From contig ONMZ01000001.1 in NCBI GenBank assembly GCA_900319075.1, positions 62,001 to 126,000 of the forward strand: a stretch of DNA of 64,000 nt, given 5' to 3'. Under the pieces are notes generated by a model. The model did no database searches and had not been told where the DNA came from. It was given only the letters and a program-made list of their open reading frames with translations. The position numbers and the translations under genes are program-made. The DNA comes from an uncultured Eubacteriales bacterium. GTDB lineage: Bacteria; Bacillota; Clostridia; Oscillospirales; Ruminococcaceae. Below are positions 50,852-59,447 of this stretch, one piece after another. Numbering within the stretch: the stretch's first letter is position 1; the number at the start of each line of letters is the position of its first letter.

Positions 50852-53467
50852 TTAAAGATAGGTCAAAAGCTCTTTAACAAAGCTTCTTAATTCTGTGTCA
50901 GTCATTTCATCAACGTTAGTTTCTCTGAGTCTGTCAAGGACGATGGTATCACTTATCTTATCAAAGGACACCTGAGCTGATTCTGCATTTTCAACAGCAA
51001 GGTGTGCTTTTCTGTTTTCCTCTTCAAGCTCTGCAAGAAGCGACTTCGCCCTTGATATTATCTTATCGGGCAGACCGGCAAGTTTGGCAACTTCGATACC
51101 GTAGCTCTCATCAACTCCGCCCGGGACTATCTTTCTCAGGAACTTTATAGTATCCCCCTGGCGCTTGACCGCAACGGAAAAGTTGCGTACACCAACAAGC
51201 TCCTTTTCCAGGCTGATAAGTTCATGGTAATGTGTTGCAAACAAAGTTTTGCATCCCAAAGAGCGTGATGTGGAAATATACTCCGAGACTGCTCTGGCTA
51301 TGGAAATACCGTCAAAAGTTGATGTACCTCGTCCCACCTCGTCAAGGATAACAAGGCTGTTTTTCGTAGCGTGTTTGACTATATCCGCAACCTCTGCCAT
51401 TTCAACCATGAATGTGGATTGTCCGGCAGTCAGGTCATCTGATGCACCGATCCTTGTAAAGATCTGGTCGACAACAGATATCTTGGCATAATCCGCAGGC
51501 ACGAAGCAGCCGATCTGCGCCATTAAGGTTATAAGGGCTACCTGACGCATATATGTAGACTTACCGGACATATTCGGACCGGTAATAACAGCCATTCTGT
51601 TGCTTGTAAGATCAAGATATGTATTGTTCGGGACAAATACCTCATCTTTCTGCATCAGTTCCACCACAGGGTGTCTGCCGTTTTTAATATCTATGACACC
51701 GTCGATTGCGATCTCGGGCTTTGTATAATTATTACTGATCGCCACGCCTGCAAAGGAGCAAAGGACATCGATCTGTGCAACCGCTGAGGCAGTTTCCTGC
51801 ACGAGCCTGAGCTGGGTGGCGATAAAATCTCTGATCTCGGCAAATATCTCCTGCTCAACGGTTATTATTTTGTCACTTGCACCAAGGATAGTATTTTCCG
51901 CAACTTTCAGTTCTTCAGTAATAAACCTTTCACAGTTGGCAAGTGTCTGTTTACGGATGTATGTCTGAGGGACAAGATCGTAAAATGACTTTGTTACCTC
52001 GATATAATAACCGAAAACACGATTATATCCTATCTTCAGGTTTTTTATGCCTGTTTTTTCCTTTTCTCTTTCACAGATATCGTCAATGATATCCTTTCCG
52101 CCGGAGCGGATATTTCTCAGCCCGTCAAGCTGTTCGTTAAATCCGTCTTTTATAACTCCGCCGTCTTTTACATTCACAGGCGGCTCGTCAACTATCGCAT
52201 TCTCCACAAGATTGGAAACGGCGTCAAGGGTAGATATCTTACTTTCACACTCACAGATAAGCTTTGAATCAAATTGCCTCAGAAGATCCTTGAGCACCGG
52301 CAGTTTCAGGGCAGTAAGAGACAACGATTTAAGGTCTCTCGGAGATGCAGTTTTGTACATTACTCTTGTCATAAGTCTTTCAAGGTCATAAACACCGCTG
52401 AGGACTTCCTTGATCTCGGAAAGCATCACAGGGTTCTCAACAAGCTGCTCAACAGCATTAAGACGTGACGTGATTTTGGCAGGGTTTATCAAAGGCTGTT
52501 CCAGCCATGATTTTAGCATACGCTTACCCATAGAGGTTTTTGTAGAGTCAATGACCCACAAAAGAGATCCTTTTTTCTCTTTATTGCGAAGAGTCTCGGT
52601 AAGTTCAAGATTTCTTCTTGCTGTAAAACCGATGGTCATAACAGGATCTACATCATGCTTAATAATCTTTGAAAATCTGCCTACAAGTGCTTTTTGCGTT
52701 TGGTATATATAGGCGAACAGCCCGCAAACCGCTTTTGCACTCACCTTCTGGGGATCTATTCCGAGATCCTCAAGGCTATTTACAGAAAACTGTTTCAATA
52801 CATCCTCGGTATGGTATTTTACCGAAAAGTCCATTTCTTCAAGAAGCTGTACGGTGGTTTTAAGTTTTTCTCTAATAAACCTTGAAAGCTCCTTATTAGA
52901 CAAGAAAGCATCGTTAATAAGAACCTCGGACGGTTCAAATCTTGAAAGCTCGTTAATTGCTTCGGCGGTCATCTGTTTTCCGGAAAATTCAAAAAGATGG
53001 ACCTCGCCGGTGGAGATGTCGGCAAAGCATATTGAGCTTTGCTTATCGATGGTATAAAAAGAGCATATATAATTATTCGATGTCTCGTCAAGCATACTGC
53101 TCTCTATAAGCGTGCCGGGAGTAACAACCCTTATGACCTCTCTGGGAACGATACCTTTGCACTTGGACGGGTCCATAGTCTGCTCGCAAATGGCGACCAT
53201 AAAGCCTTTTTCGATAAGCTTTTTAATGTACATATCGCAGGCATGGTGCGGCACTCCGCACATAGGTGCACGTTCACTCAGTCCGCAATCTCTTCCGGTA
53301 AGGGTGAGTTCAAGCTCTCTTGACGCAGTAATAGCATCATCAAAAAACATTTCATAAAAATCACCCAGTCTATAAAACAGAATATGATTTCTATAATTCT
53401 TTTTAACTGCAAAATACTGCTGCATCATGGGAGACAGCTTTGATTCATCAACATCTTTAAAAAGCAT
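50852..53467 (-). CDS. mutS: DNA mismatch repair protein MutS
   Basis: Mismatch-binding ATPase. The 871 residues have the N-terminal mismatch domain with RLGDFYEMF (Phe-x-Glu wedge, about residues 31-39), connector, lever and clamp domains, and the ATPase domain (about 590-790) with the P-loop TGPNMSGKST, the DEVGRGTSTFDG Walker B region, and ATHYHEL. Length is normal for MutS1. The start follows GTGAGTG by 4 bases. It is 39 bases after the YlbF-family gene and directly before mutL. Confidence 0.97.
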   Translation of the reverse strand: MLFKDVDESKLSPMMQQYFAVKKNYRNHILFYRLGDFYEMFFDDAITASRELELTLTGRDCGLSERAPMCGVPHHACDMYIKKLIEKGFMVAICEQTMDPSKCKGIVPREVIRVVTPGTLIESSMLDETSNNYICSFYTIDKQSSICFADISTGEVHLFEFSGKQMTAEAINELSRFEPSEVLINDAFLSNKELSRFIREKLKTTVQLLEEMDFSVKYHTEDVLKQFSVNSLEDLGIDPQKVSAKAVCGLFAYIYQTQKALVGRFSKIIKHDVDPVMTIGFTARRNLELTETLRNKEKKGSLLWVIDSTKTSMGKRMLKSWLEQPLINPAKITSRLNAVEQLVENPVMLSEIKEVLSGVYDLERLMTRVMYKTASPRDLKSLSLTALKLPVLKDLLRQFDSKLICECESKISTLDAVSNLVENAIVDEPPVNVKDGGVIKDGFNEQLDGLRNIRSGGKDIIDDICEREKEKTGIKNLKIGYNRVFGYYIEVTKSFYDLVPQTYIRKQTLANCERFITEELKVAENTILGASDKIITVEQEIFAEIRDFIATQLRLVQETASAVAQIDVLCSFAGVAISNNYTKPEIAIDGVIDIKNGRHPVVELMQKDEVFVPNNTYLDLTSNRMAVITGPNMSGKSTYMRQVALITLMAQIGCFVPADYAKISVVDQIFTRIGASDDLTAGQSTFMVEMAEVADIVKHATKNSLVILDEVGRGTSTFDGISIARAVSEYISTSRSLGCKTLFATHYHELISLEKELVGVRNFSVAVKRQGDTIKFLRKIVPGGVDESYGIEVAKLAGLPDKIISRAKSLLAELEEENRKAHLAVENAESAQVSFDKISDTIVLDRLRETNVDEMTDTELRSFVKELLTYL

Positions 53468-53506
53468 AAGGCACTCACTTTCTACCTATTATCTTCAGAT
53501 ATAATC

Positions 53507-53917
53507 TTAATGACAGCCTCCGCAGGTGCTGCAGCTGCCTGAGCATCCATGTGGTGCTTGTTCCGGACAGGTCATGGGATCCTCACCGTTAGCTGCCATG
53601 GAAACAATAAAGTTAATAGAGTCAAGAAGCTTGTCCATTTCAGCTTTTGCTTCATTAAATTCTACCATTTTAGGCATAGCCATTATTTCATCATACATTT
53701 CTCTGATCTCTTTATCAAGTGTCGTAAGCTTATCGGCATCTTTATCAGGTGTTCTCATCGCCTCGCTCAGCTCTGATCTTTTCAGATTGAACTCGCCGAT
53801 CCTGTTCTGGATCTCGGTATCGGTATCGTTTATCTCACTTGCCTTCATATACCTGATATATCTTTCATCTGTCTGGATAGCCCTTCCAAGTTCTCTTGCC
53901 TGTTCAATTACTGTCAT
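53507..53917 (-). CDS. YlbF/YmcA-family protein (Ric-type)
   Basis: Helical protein of the YlbF/YmcA group, which in Bacillus forms the RicAFT complex controlling RNA processing and development. The 136 residues are mostly helical (MTVIEQARELGRAI...EFNLKRSELSEAM), and the C-terminus has a cysteine cluster (CPEQAPHGCSGSCSTCGGC) consistent with the iron-sulphur ligands of Ric proteins. The start is the ATG at 53917, 7 bases after AAGGAG; one two codons earlier abuts that site. Position directly after miaB matches ymcA (ricA) in Bacillus; the Cys-rich tail recalls YlbF. I therefore leave the symbol open. Confidence 0.85.
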   Translation of the reverse strand: MTVIEQARELGRAIQTDERYIRYMKASEINDTDTEIQNRIGEFNLKRSELSEAMRTPDKDADKLTTLDKEIREMYDEIMAMPKMVEFNEAKAEMDKLLDSINFIVSMAANGEDPMTCPEQAPHGCSGSCSTCGGCH

Positions 53918-53940
53918 AACCATACTCCTTACTAACTATA

Positions 53941-55329
53941 TTATTTTTCAACAAGCTCGCCCTTCAAAGCCCAGTTCATAGCCTTTGTAATGCAAACCTG
54001 TACAAATTCACCAATATGTTTTTTATCTCCTTCAAACTCAACAATTATTCCTTCATCGTTTTTGCCTGTAAGATAGCCCTCTGCACTGCGTCCTTCACCC
54101 TCTACAAGCACCTCAACGGTTCTGCCCACAAAGCGGGAAAGCCATTTCGTGGAAACCTCACGCTGTTCAAGCAGCAATTCCCGCAGCCACAGACCTTTTT
54201 GCTTGTCACTGATATTATCTTCGATCTCTGCTGCTTTTGTTCCGCTGCGTTTAGAATATACAAAGGAATAGATGTTATCGTATTTTACAGTTTTTATTAT
54301 ATCTTTTGTTTCACAAAACTCCTCATAAGTTTCACCGGGGAAACCAACAATGATATCTGTTGAGAAAGAAAAGTCTTCGGATAAGCTCCTTGCATAATCA
54401 ATAACAGACATATACTGAGCAATATCATAATGTCTGTTCATAGCTTTAAGCACCCTGTCACAGCCGGACTGTAAGGGAAGGTGCAGGCACTTGCATACCT
54501 TTTCACATTCAAGGATCGTGTCGATAAGCTCTTTGCTTGCGTCCTTCGGGTGGCTTGACATAAACCTTATCCTGAATTTCCCGGGAATATCATTTATTTT
54601 TCTTAAAAGCTCCGCAAACCCATAGCTATACGAGTTGACATTTTGTCCAAGAAGGGTGATCTCTTTATATCCGCTTTCAACCAGCTGTCTTACTTCATTT
54701 ATGACCGCATCGGGTTTTCTGCTTCTTTCTCGTCCACGGACATACGGAACGATACAGTAGGTGCAGAAATTATTGCAGCCATACATAATAGGAACATAAG
54801 CTCTCAGCTTATCTTTTCTGAACTGTTTAAAATCTTCGTTGATATCAAGGCTGCTCTCAGAGATATTAAAAAAACGCTTCCTCTTTGAAACGACCTCCCA
54901 GAGCATCTGATAAAACTCATTATAGGCAAATGTCCCGAAAACAAGATCGACCTGCCGATAGGTGGACTTTATCTTTTCCACAACGTGCTTTTGCTGTGCC
55001 ATACACCCGCATACAGCAATTACCGTATCAGGGTTTTGTTCCTTAAAATGCTTCAGATCGCCTATTGTACCGTATACTTTATCCTCGGCATTCTCTCTTA
55101 CTGCACAGGTGTTAAAAATTATCAGCTGAGCGGCTGTATAATCATCAGTCAGCTCATATCCTATTTTTAACAATTCGCCTTTTAACTTTTCCCCGTCGCT
55201 TACATTTTGCTGGCAGCCAAACGAATGTACAAATGCCAGAGGAAAATGTGCAAAAGTTGATCTGTATTCATTGCAAAAGCGCACAAGTTCGGACTTTGCA
55301 GTGAGCTTTTCGCTTATCGTTTCCGGCAT
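53941..55329 (-). CDS. miaB: tRNA-2-methylthio-N6-dimethylallyladenosine synthase
   Basis: Radical SAM enzyme that methylthiolates i6A37 of tRNA, acting after MiaA. The 462 residues have an N-terminal UPF0004 domain with cysteines in SFGCQQNVSD, FNTCAVRE and VCGCMAQ that bind one iron-sulphur cluster, a radical SAM domain with CNNFCTYC, and a C-terminal TRAM domain (about 395-455). GAGG lies 8 bases before the ATG. It is the first gene after a perfect promoter and heads the series through mutS, mutL, miaA and hfq. Confidence 0.97.
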   Translation of the reverse strand: MPETISEKLTAKSELVRFCNEYRSTFAHFPLAFVHSFGCQQNVSDGEKLKGELLKIGYELTDDYTAAQLIIFNTCAVRENAEDKVYGTIGDLKHFKEQNPDTVIAVCGCMAQQKHVVEKIKSTYRQVDLVFGTFAYNEFYQMLWEVVSKRKRFFNISESSLDINEDFKQFRKDKLRAYVPIMYGCNNFCTYCIVPYVRGRERSRKPDAVINEVRQLVESGYKEITLLGQNVNSYSYGFAELLRKINDIPGKFRIRFMSSHPKDASKELIDTILECEKVCKCLHLPLQSGCDRVLKAMNRHYDIAQYMSVIDYARSLSEDFSFSTDIIVGFPGETYEEFCETKDIIKTVKYDNIYSFVYSKRSGTKAAEIEDNISDKQKGLWLRELLLEQREVSTKWLSRFVGRTVEVLVEGEGRSAEGYLTGKNDEGIIVEFEGDKKHIGEFVQVCITKAMNWALKGELVEK

Positions 55330-55377
55330 TTGACGACCTCATTTCCGCTTTATTTCAGGGCACAACAATACTATTTT

Positions 55378-55406
55378 ATTATATAACTTTTCTCTAATTT
55401 TGTCAA
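55378..55406 (-). promoter_or_regulatory. Promoter of the miaB-to-divIVA series
   Basis: Perfect consensus on the minus strand: TTGACA (55406-55401), 17-base spacer, TATAAT (55383-55378), about 50 bases before the miaB start. No other strong promoter or terminator is seen in the next 12 kb. Confidence 0.92.
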
Positions 55407-55410
55407 CCGC

Positions 55411-55446
55411 AAAAAGCAAAATCGCCGCAGTTCAAGCTGCGGCGGT
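55411..55446 (-). terminator. Terminator of the Cys-rich protein gene
   Basis: Perfect 8-bp GC-rich stem (CGCCGCAG with CTGCGGCG), 6-base loop, then ATTTTGCTTTTT on the minus strand. Ten bases after the stop codon. Confidence 0.9.
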
Positions 55447-55456
55447 AGAATTGATA

Positions 55457-56248
55457 TTATGTTTGTGTATTATCCTTGGATGGCTCCTGTGTTTCAAGTC
55501 CCTTTGGGAAAAATTCGTCTGTTGGGAAGGCGATCTTATCAAATACCTCACAGGGAGAGTCGGTATTGCTGGAGCATTCTTTGAGCGGTATGCAATAGTC
55601 ATATACAGGAACAAGAACAGGCACGGGCCGTTCAAGCTTTATAACCGAGAACAGACCAAGTGTAGTTCTAACTATTCTGTTAGAAGGATCGATAACAGGC
55701 TCAGCCTGACACCCCTGTGAATCATTGCAGTCGATGTTGCAGTCAGGAACAGGCAGGCATGGATTGCAAAGGAGCTTTGTGTTGAGAACGATAGGATCCA
55801 CAACGCTCACAGATGCGATAGGCATTGTTGAGCAGCAGTCGCATCCATTGATAACAGGACCGTTTGACTCATCTGAGCGGAATGCTTTTGTATTGCCTTC
55901 GCTTCCAAACAAAATAACTTTTTTACTGAATTTACACGATCCGGCTGCATCAGTTACGGTACCGTCTCCACAGGAAGTAATCTGCAGTTCAAGGCTGAAT
56001 GTATAGGTAATGTCCACAGAGTAAAAGCCTTTATTAAAGGGAACGGCATCTACTGCAAATGTGGCATCGATCACCTCTGCACACGGTATTTTTACGTGGG
56101 AAGCATTGTTCAGCAGCTCCTGTGTCGGGGCGTCTACGCTTACAAGCAGATCCTCAAGACAATCCTGTGATGAACAGGAATCGAACACACGCATGGCTTC
56201 AACGCACACAGCATCTTTAAACGTGTTCTGTTTTACGGAATCACTCAT
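55457..56248 (-). CDS. Cys-rich conserved-looking protein, function unknown
   Basis: I cannot assign a family. The 263 residues contain 17 cysteines, several in pairs or close groups (CDCC, CNPC, CNIDC), no signal peptide and no membrane helix. Segments such as CVEAMRVFDSCSSQDCLEDL and VDITYTFSLELQI suggest beta-rich domains cross-linked or metal-bound by cysteine. The overall character is reminiscent of clostridial spore-coat or exosporium proteins, but this is a weak impression. The start is the ATG at 56248, 8 bases after AGGAGG. It stands alone between two terminators. No strong sigma-A promoter is visible upstream, which would fit a developmental sigma factor. Confidence 0.72.
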   Translation of the reverse strand: MSDSVKQNTFKDAVCVEAMRVFDSCSSQDCLEDLLVSVDAPTQELLNNASHVKIPCAEVIDATFAVDAVPFNKGFYSVDITYTFSLELQITSCGDGTVTDAAGSCKFSKKVILFGSEGNTKAFRSDESNGPVINGCDCCSTMPIASVSVVDPIVLNTKLLCNPCLPVPDCNIDCNDSQGCQAEPVIDPSNRIVRTTLGLFSVIKLERPVPVLVPVYDYCIPLKECSSNTDSPCEVFDKIAFPTDEFFPKGLETQEPSKDNTQT

Positions 56249-56339
56249 AGTAAAATCCTCCTGAATCATAATATGTTAGAAGCAGTAATTTACTTCCCTA
56301 TATCTTATTCAATCGGGAGTATAAGTGTGCAAAAACAGC

Positions 56340-56377
56340 GAAAAAAATAAAGAGCGGGAATCAATACCGCTCTTTTA
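56340..56377 (-). terminator. Terminator of the histidine operon
   Basis: Perfect 9-bp stem (AAAGAGCGG with CCGCTCTTT), 9-base loop, followed on the minus strand by a T-run (TATTTTTTT). Just after the hisE stop. Confidence 0.92.
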
Positions 56378-56383
56378 TCATGG

Positions 56384-56722
56384 TCAGGTGTTTTTATCGG
56401 TTGTATGGAACTTTTTAAGATTACCGATCTTTTCGTTTCTTTCTTCAAGCACCTTTTCTATCTCGCTCCAGTCAAGCCCCTGATTTGCACAAAGGACCAT
56501 AAGGTGATACAAAAGATCGTTGATCTCGTTTTTAAGCTCTTCATTATCACCGTTTTTTGCGGCGATTATCGTTTCAGCAGCTTCTTCTCCGACCTTTTTA
56601 CAGATCTTATCAACACCCTGCTGATAAAGATAGCAGGTATAGGATTTTTCAGGAGCGTTGCCGTTATCGTTATCTATCTTTCTTTGCTTTAAGACCTCAA
56701 AGATCTCTTGGTATACGTTCAT
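56384..56722 (-). CDS. hisE: Phosphoribosyl-ATP diphosphatase
   Basis: Second step of histidine synthesis, hydrolysing PR-ATP to PR-AMP. The 112 residues have the MazG-like helical core with KKVGEEAAETIIAAKNGD and the metal-binding EINDLLYHLMVL motif. Length is normal for a stand-alone HisE. The start ATG directly follows the hisI stop, with GAGGAGG inside the end of hisI. Last gene of the operon. Confidence 0.96.
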   Translation of the reverse strand: MNVYQEIFEVLKQRKIDNDNGNAPEKSYTCYLYQQGVDKICKKVGEEAAETIIAAKNGDNEELKNEINDLLYHLMVLCANQGLDWSEIEKVLEERNEKIGNLKKFHTTDKNT

Positions 56723-57076
56723 TTATTTTTCCTCCTCATTATACATTTCATTGAAAAAGCAGCTGTACGAGCCGGTATGGCAGGCAGCGCCTGTTTGTTT
56801 TACATTTACAAGCAGCGTATCGTCATCACAGTCTGAATAAATGCTGACCACCTTTTGAAGATGACCGCTTGTGGCGCCTTTATTCCAAAGTTCCTGTCTT
56901 GATCTGCTCCAAAACCATGTATAACCTGTTTCAAGTGTCTTTTTTAGGCTTTCTTTATTCATATATGCAAGCATTAGCACAGTTTTTGTATCCGCTTCAA
57001 AGCATATTGCAGGGATCAGCTCGCTCTTGGCAAAATATTTATCAAGGTCATTTATATCTATTTTGATACTACTCAT
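56723..57076 (-). CDS. hisI: Phosphoribosyl-AMP cyclohydrolase
   Basis: Third step of histidine synthesis, opening the adenine ring of PR-AMP. The 117 residues have [36 protein letters not shown] and the zinc/magnesium-binding cysteines in DCDDDTLLV...GAACHTG. It is the stand-alone form, separate from hisE. The start is the ATG at 57076, 5 bases after AAAGGAG; open frame continues upstream without a site. It follows the GNAT gene by 10 bases. Confidence 0.96.
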   Translation of the reverse strand: MSSIKIDINDLDKYFAKSELIPAICFEADTKTVLMLAYMNKESLKKTLETGYTWFWSRSRQELWNKGATSGHLQKVVSIYSDCDDDTLLVNVKQTGAACHTGSYSCFFNEMYNEEEK

Positions 57077-57086
57077 AATAACTCCT

Positions 57087-57488
57087 TTAAGTCCATAATG
57101 AAGTGATACACATGGGCAGCGACTTATCCTCGATCTTAAAGCCGCACTGCTCATAAAAATGCGTTTCGTTCTTATAAGCTACAAGCACAACACGAAGATA
57201 ATCCTTATATTTCTGCTTTGTCATATCCACAAGTGTTCTGCCAATCGTTTGTCCGTGATACTGCGGATCTACAAGCAGATAGTGAACATATGCTGTCATA
57301 ACGCCGTCGTCCATTGCGCATATCATGCCCACAAGCTTATCGCCGTCCCATGCGGAATAGACAGTCTCATAGTTTTTCATTGCAGTGACAAGCTTATCGG
57401 GAAAATGTCCTGTTGACCACTCAACAGAAAGAAAAAGTCTTTCAAGCTGTTCACTCGTAAAATCATGTATATCTTTATACTCTGTCAT
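57087..57488 (-). CDS. GNAT-family N-acetyltransferase in the his operon
   Basis: Predicted acetyltransferase of 133 residues with a compact GNAT fold: [17 protein letters not shown] for acetyl-CoA binding (QYHGQTIG instead of the usual R/QxxGxG/A with Arg) and [11 protein letters not shown] near the C-terminus. The substrate is unknown. The start ATG is 2 bases after the stop of the upstream gene, whose last codons provide a GGGGTG site. It is embedded in the histidine operon between a small unknown gene and hisI, but no histidine-pathway step needs an acetyltransferase. Confidence 0.85.
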   Translation of the reverse strand: MTEYKDIHDFTSEQLERLFLSVEWSTGHFPDKLVTAMKNYETVYSAWDGDKLVGMICAMDDGVMTAYVHYLLVDPQYHGQTIGRTLVDMTKQKYKDYLRVVLVAYKNETHFYEQCGFKIEDKSLPMCITSLWT

Positions 57489-57490
57489 AT

Positions 57491-57865
57491 CTACACCCCG
57501 ATCTTTTCAGGGCTGTCAACTTTCCTGACTGCAAAGTATTTCAGAAACTCGGCAGTCCACATATCCATTTCCTCGCCGATCTGTGTTTCATTCACCTGTG
57601 TCATTATAAACCAGACCGTTTTGCAGCCTGTCTGAGACATTTCAGGAAGAAGAAACGAAAAGCCCCATTCTACGTCTTCTTTTTCGTCCTCAAAGCCGTT
57701 TCTTGCATCAATGACAAAATCACAGTTATGCTCTCTGAGCAACTCCAGCGCCGCAGTTGTCGGCTTGCGGTAATTGTCAAGCTTGGCTTCCTTTTTCCAT
57801 GTGAGCAGCACTTTATTCTTGTCCGCAAGATACTGCACATCTGCATATTCGGATGTAAAATACAT
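57491..57865 (-). CDS. Small protein of unknown function in the his operon
   Basis: A soluble protein of 124 residues with an alternating strand/helix pattern (DVQYLADKNKVLLTWKK, CDFVIDARNGFEDE, KTVWFIMTQ) that could be a small SpoIIAA- or STAS-like alpha/beta fold. No catalytic motif is visible. AAGGGTAGGT lies 4 bases before the ATG. It is between hisF and the GNAT gene, 14 bases after hisF, and must be co-transcribed with the histidine genes. The fold suggestion is weak. Confidence 0.72.
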   Translation of the reverse strand: MYFTSEYADVQYLADKNKVLLTWKKEAKLDNYRKPTTAALELLREHNCDFVIDARNGFEDEKEDVEWGFSFLLPEMSQTGCKTVWFIMTQVNETQIGEEMDMWTAEFLKYFAVRKVDSPEKIGV

Positions 57866-57879
57866 AGTTACCTACCCTT

Positions 57880-58635
57880 TTATCTTACGATTATTCCCTT
57901 GCTGCGGCAATCGTCCTTTACCTGTCCGACAGTAAGCTCTTTGAAATGGAAAAGACTTGCTGCAAGCGCAGCAGAACAGTCGGTCTTTATAAATGCATCG
58001 GCAAAATCGCCCAGTTTTCCTGCACCGCCCGATGCGATAACAGGTATCTTAACAGCATCTACAACTGCTTTGAGCATAGGTATATCAAAACCGCCACGGA
58101 CACCATCGGTATCTATGGAATTAAGACATATCTCGCCTGCGCCCAGCTGTTCGCATTTTTTCACCCATTCAATAAGGTCGATGTGCATATCTATTCTTCC
58201 GCCGTTGATATAAACAGTCCATTTATTTGGACTGATAGCCTTAGCATCGACACCAACGCATATACACTGGCTGCCGAAAATGTCAGCGCCTTCCTTTATC
58301 AGCTGAGGATTTTTTACAGCCTGAGAGTTGACAGAGACCTTGTCTGCACCGGCACGAAGAGTATCGTGGATATCATCGACGGTGGCGATACCCCCGCCCA
58401 CAGTCAGCGGGACAAATACTTTTTTCGCAGTTTCTCTCACAACGTCAAGTATAACTCCCCTGCCCTCATGGGAAGCGGTAATATCATAAAAGACTATTTC
58501 GTCTGCCCCTTGAAGGTTGTACTCATAGGCACACTCCACCGGATCGCCCACCTCCTTGATGCCCTCAAAGTTCACGCCCTTAACGACCTTTCCGTCACGA
58601 ACATCAAGACAGGGTATAATTCTTTTAGCAAGCAT
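57880..58635 (-). CDS. hisF: Imidazole glycerol phosphate synthase, cyclase subunit
   Basis: Cyclase half of IGP synthase, making imidazole glycerol phosphate and AICAR with ammonia from HisH. The 251 residues form a TIM barrel with the catalytic aspartate in IPCLDV, phosphate-binding VGGGIAT and ASGGAG, and the second catalytic aspartate in SIDTDG. Length is normal. It shows HisF-specific residues and is not a disguised HisA. GGGGG lies 7 bases before the ATG. It is separated from its partner hisH by a methyltransferase gene. Confidence 0.96.
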   Translation of the reverse strand: MLAKRIIPCLDVRDGKVVKGVNFEGIKEVGDPVECAYEYNLQGADEIVFYDITASHEGRGVILDVVRETAKKVFVPLTVGGGIATVDDIHDTLRAGADKVSVNSQAVKNPQLIKEGADIFGSQCICVGVDAKAISPNKWTVYINGGRIDMHIDLIEWVKKCEQLGAGEICLNSIDTDGVRGGFDIPMLKAVVDAVKIPVIASGGAGKLGDFADAFIKTDCSAALAASLFHFKELTVGQVKDDCRSKGIIVR

Positions 58636-58650
58636 AGGTTTTCCCCCGTG

Positions 58651-59442
58651 TTACTTTTTCTTTAAAACTGCAAAAGCAGCATAGTGCATAATATCAAATT
58701 CGTCGGGATATTCAGATAGCATTTCAAGATGCTCTTTTTCCCAATCAGCTATCTGCTGCTGAGTGAGAGATGATGCGCCTACACCTCTGCAGGCTTTTAT
58801 TCTGCCGTTCCAGCCATCTTTTGTGAAATGGATCGGGATACGAAACTCAAACATTGTATCCACATCAAAGAACTCATTATACTCATCGGAAAGATTTATG
58901 GGATGAAAAGTCTCTCCTGCACCTGTCCACACAGGATTATATTTCAGCACAAGATCCTCGCTTTTCTTTGCTATCTCATCTTCATAAGGCAGCCAGTTCA
59001 TGACCATAAAAGCGACCTTTCCGCCAGGTTTGAGCAGCTTTGAAAACAGCGGAGCTGTGATCTTGTTATCAAAATACCAATAACACTGGCAGGCAGTTAT
59101 AACATCAAAAGATCCATTTTCAAAATCAAGTTTCTCAGCAGATGAAGTTATGTATTTGATATCATATCCAAGCTGGGCAGAAAGCATTTGCGCTTGTTCG
59201 ATCTGATCTTTGGAAATATCGGTGCCTGTCCAATTTGCACCGTACTTATACATATTTCTTGGCAGAACGCCTGTTCCGGTCCCGATGTCAAGAACACTTT
59301 GTCCTTTTATACATAACCCCAGCGCAATTATCTTATCATAAAACTCAGCAGGATAGATATCTCTGTATTTAGCATAATCCTTTGATGCTTTACCCCAGTC
59401 AAAGCTCTTGCCTTTATCTATATTTGCAATGCTTATCTCCAT
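58651..59442 (-). CDS. SAM-dependent methyltransferase in the his operon
   Basis: Class I methyltransferase of about 263 residues with the SAM-binding motif LDIGTGTGVLPRNMYKYG, an acidic TDIS after strand 2, and the post-motif CQCYWYFD and LLKPGGKVAFMVMNW, typical of the UbiE/Methyltransf_11 type. The acceptor is unknown. The start is uncertain: the ATG at 59442 with GGGGTG 6 bases upstream, or a GTG at 59451 overlapping the hisH stop. It sits between hisH and hisF, the place where hisA normally lies. No histidine-pathway enzyme needs methylation. Confidence 0.87.
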   Translation of the reverse strand: MEISIANIDKGKSFDWGKASKDYAKYRDIYPAEFYDKIIALGLCIKGQSVLDIGTGTGVLPRNMYKYGANWTGTDISKDQIEQAQMLSAQLGYDIKYITSSAEKLDFENGSFDVITACQCYWYFDNKITAPLFSKLLKPGGKVAFMVMNWLPYEDEIAKKSEDLVLKYNPVWTGAGETFHPINLSDEYNEFFDVDTMFEFRIPIHFTKDGWNGRIKACRGVGASSLTQQQIADWEKEHLEMLSEYPDEFDIMHYAAFAVLKKK

Positions 59443-59447
59443 TATTC

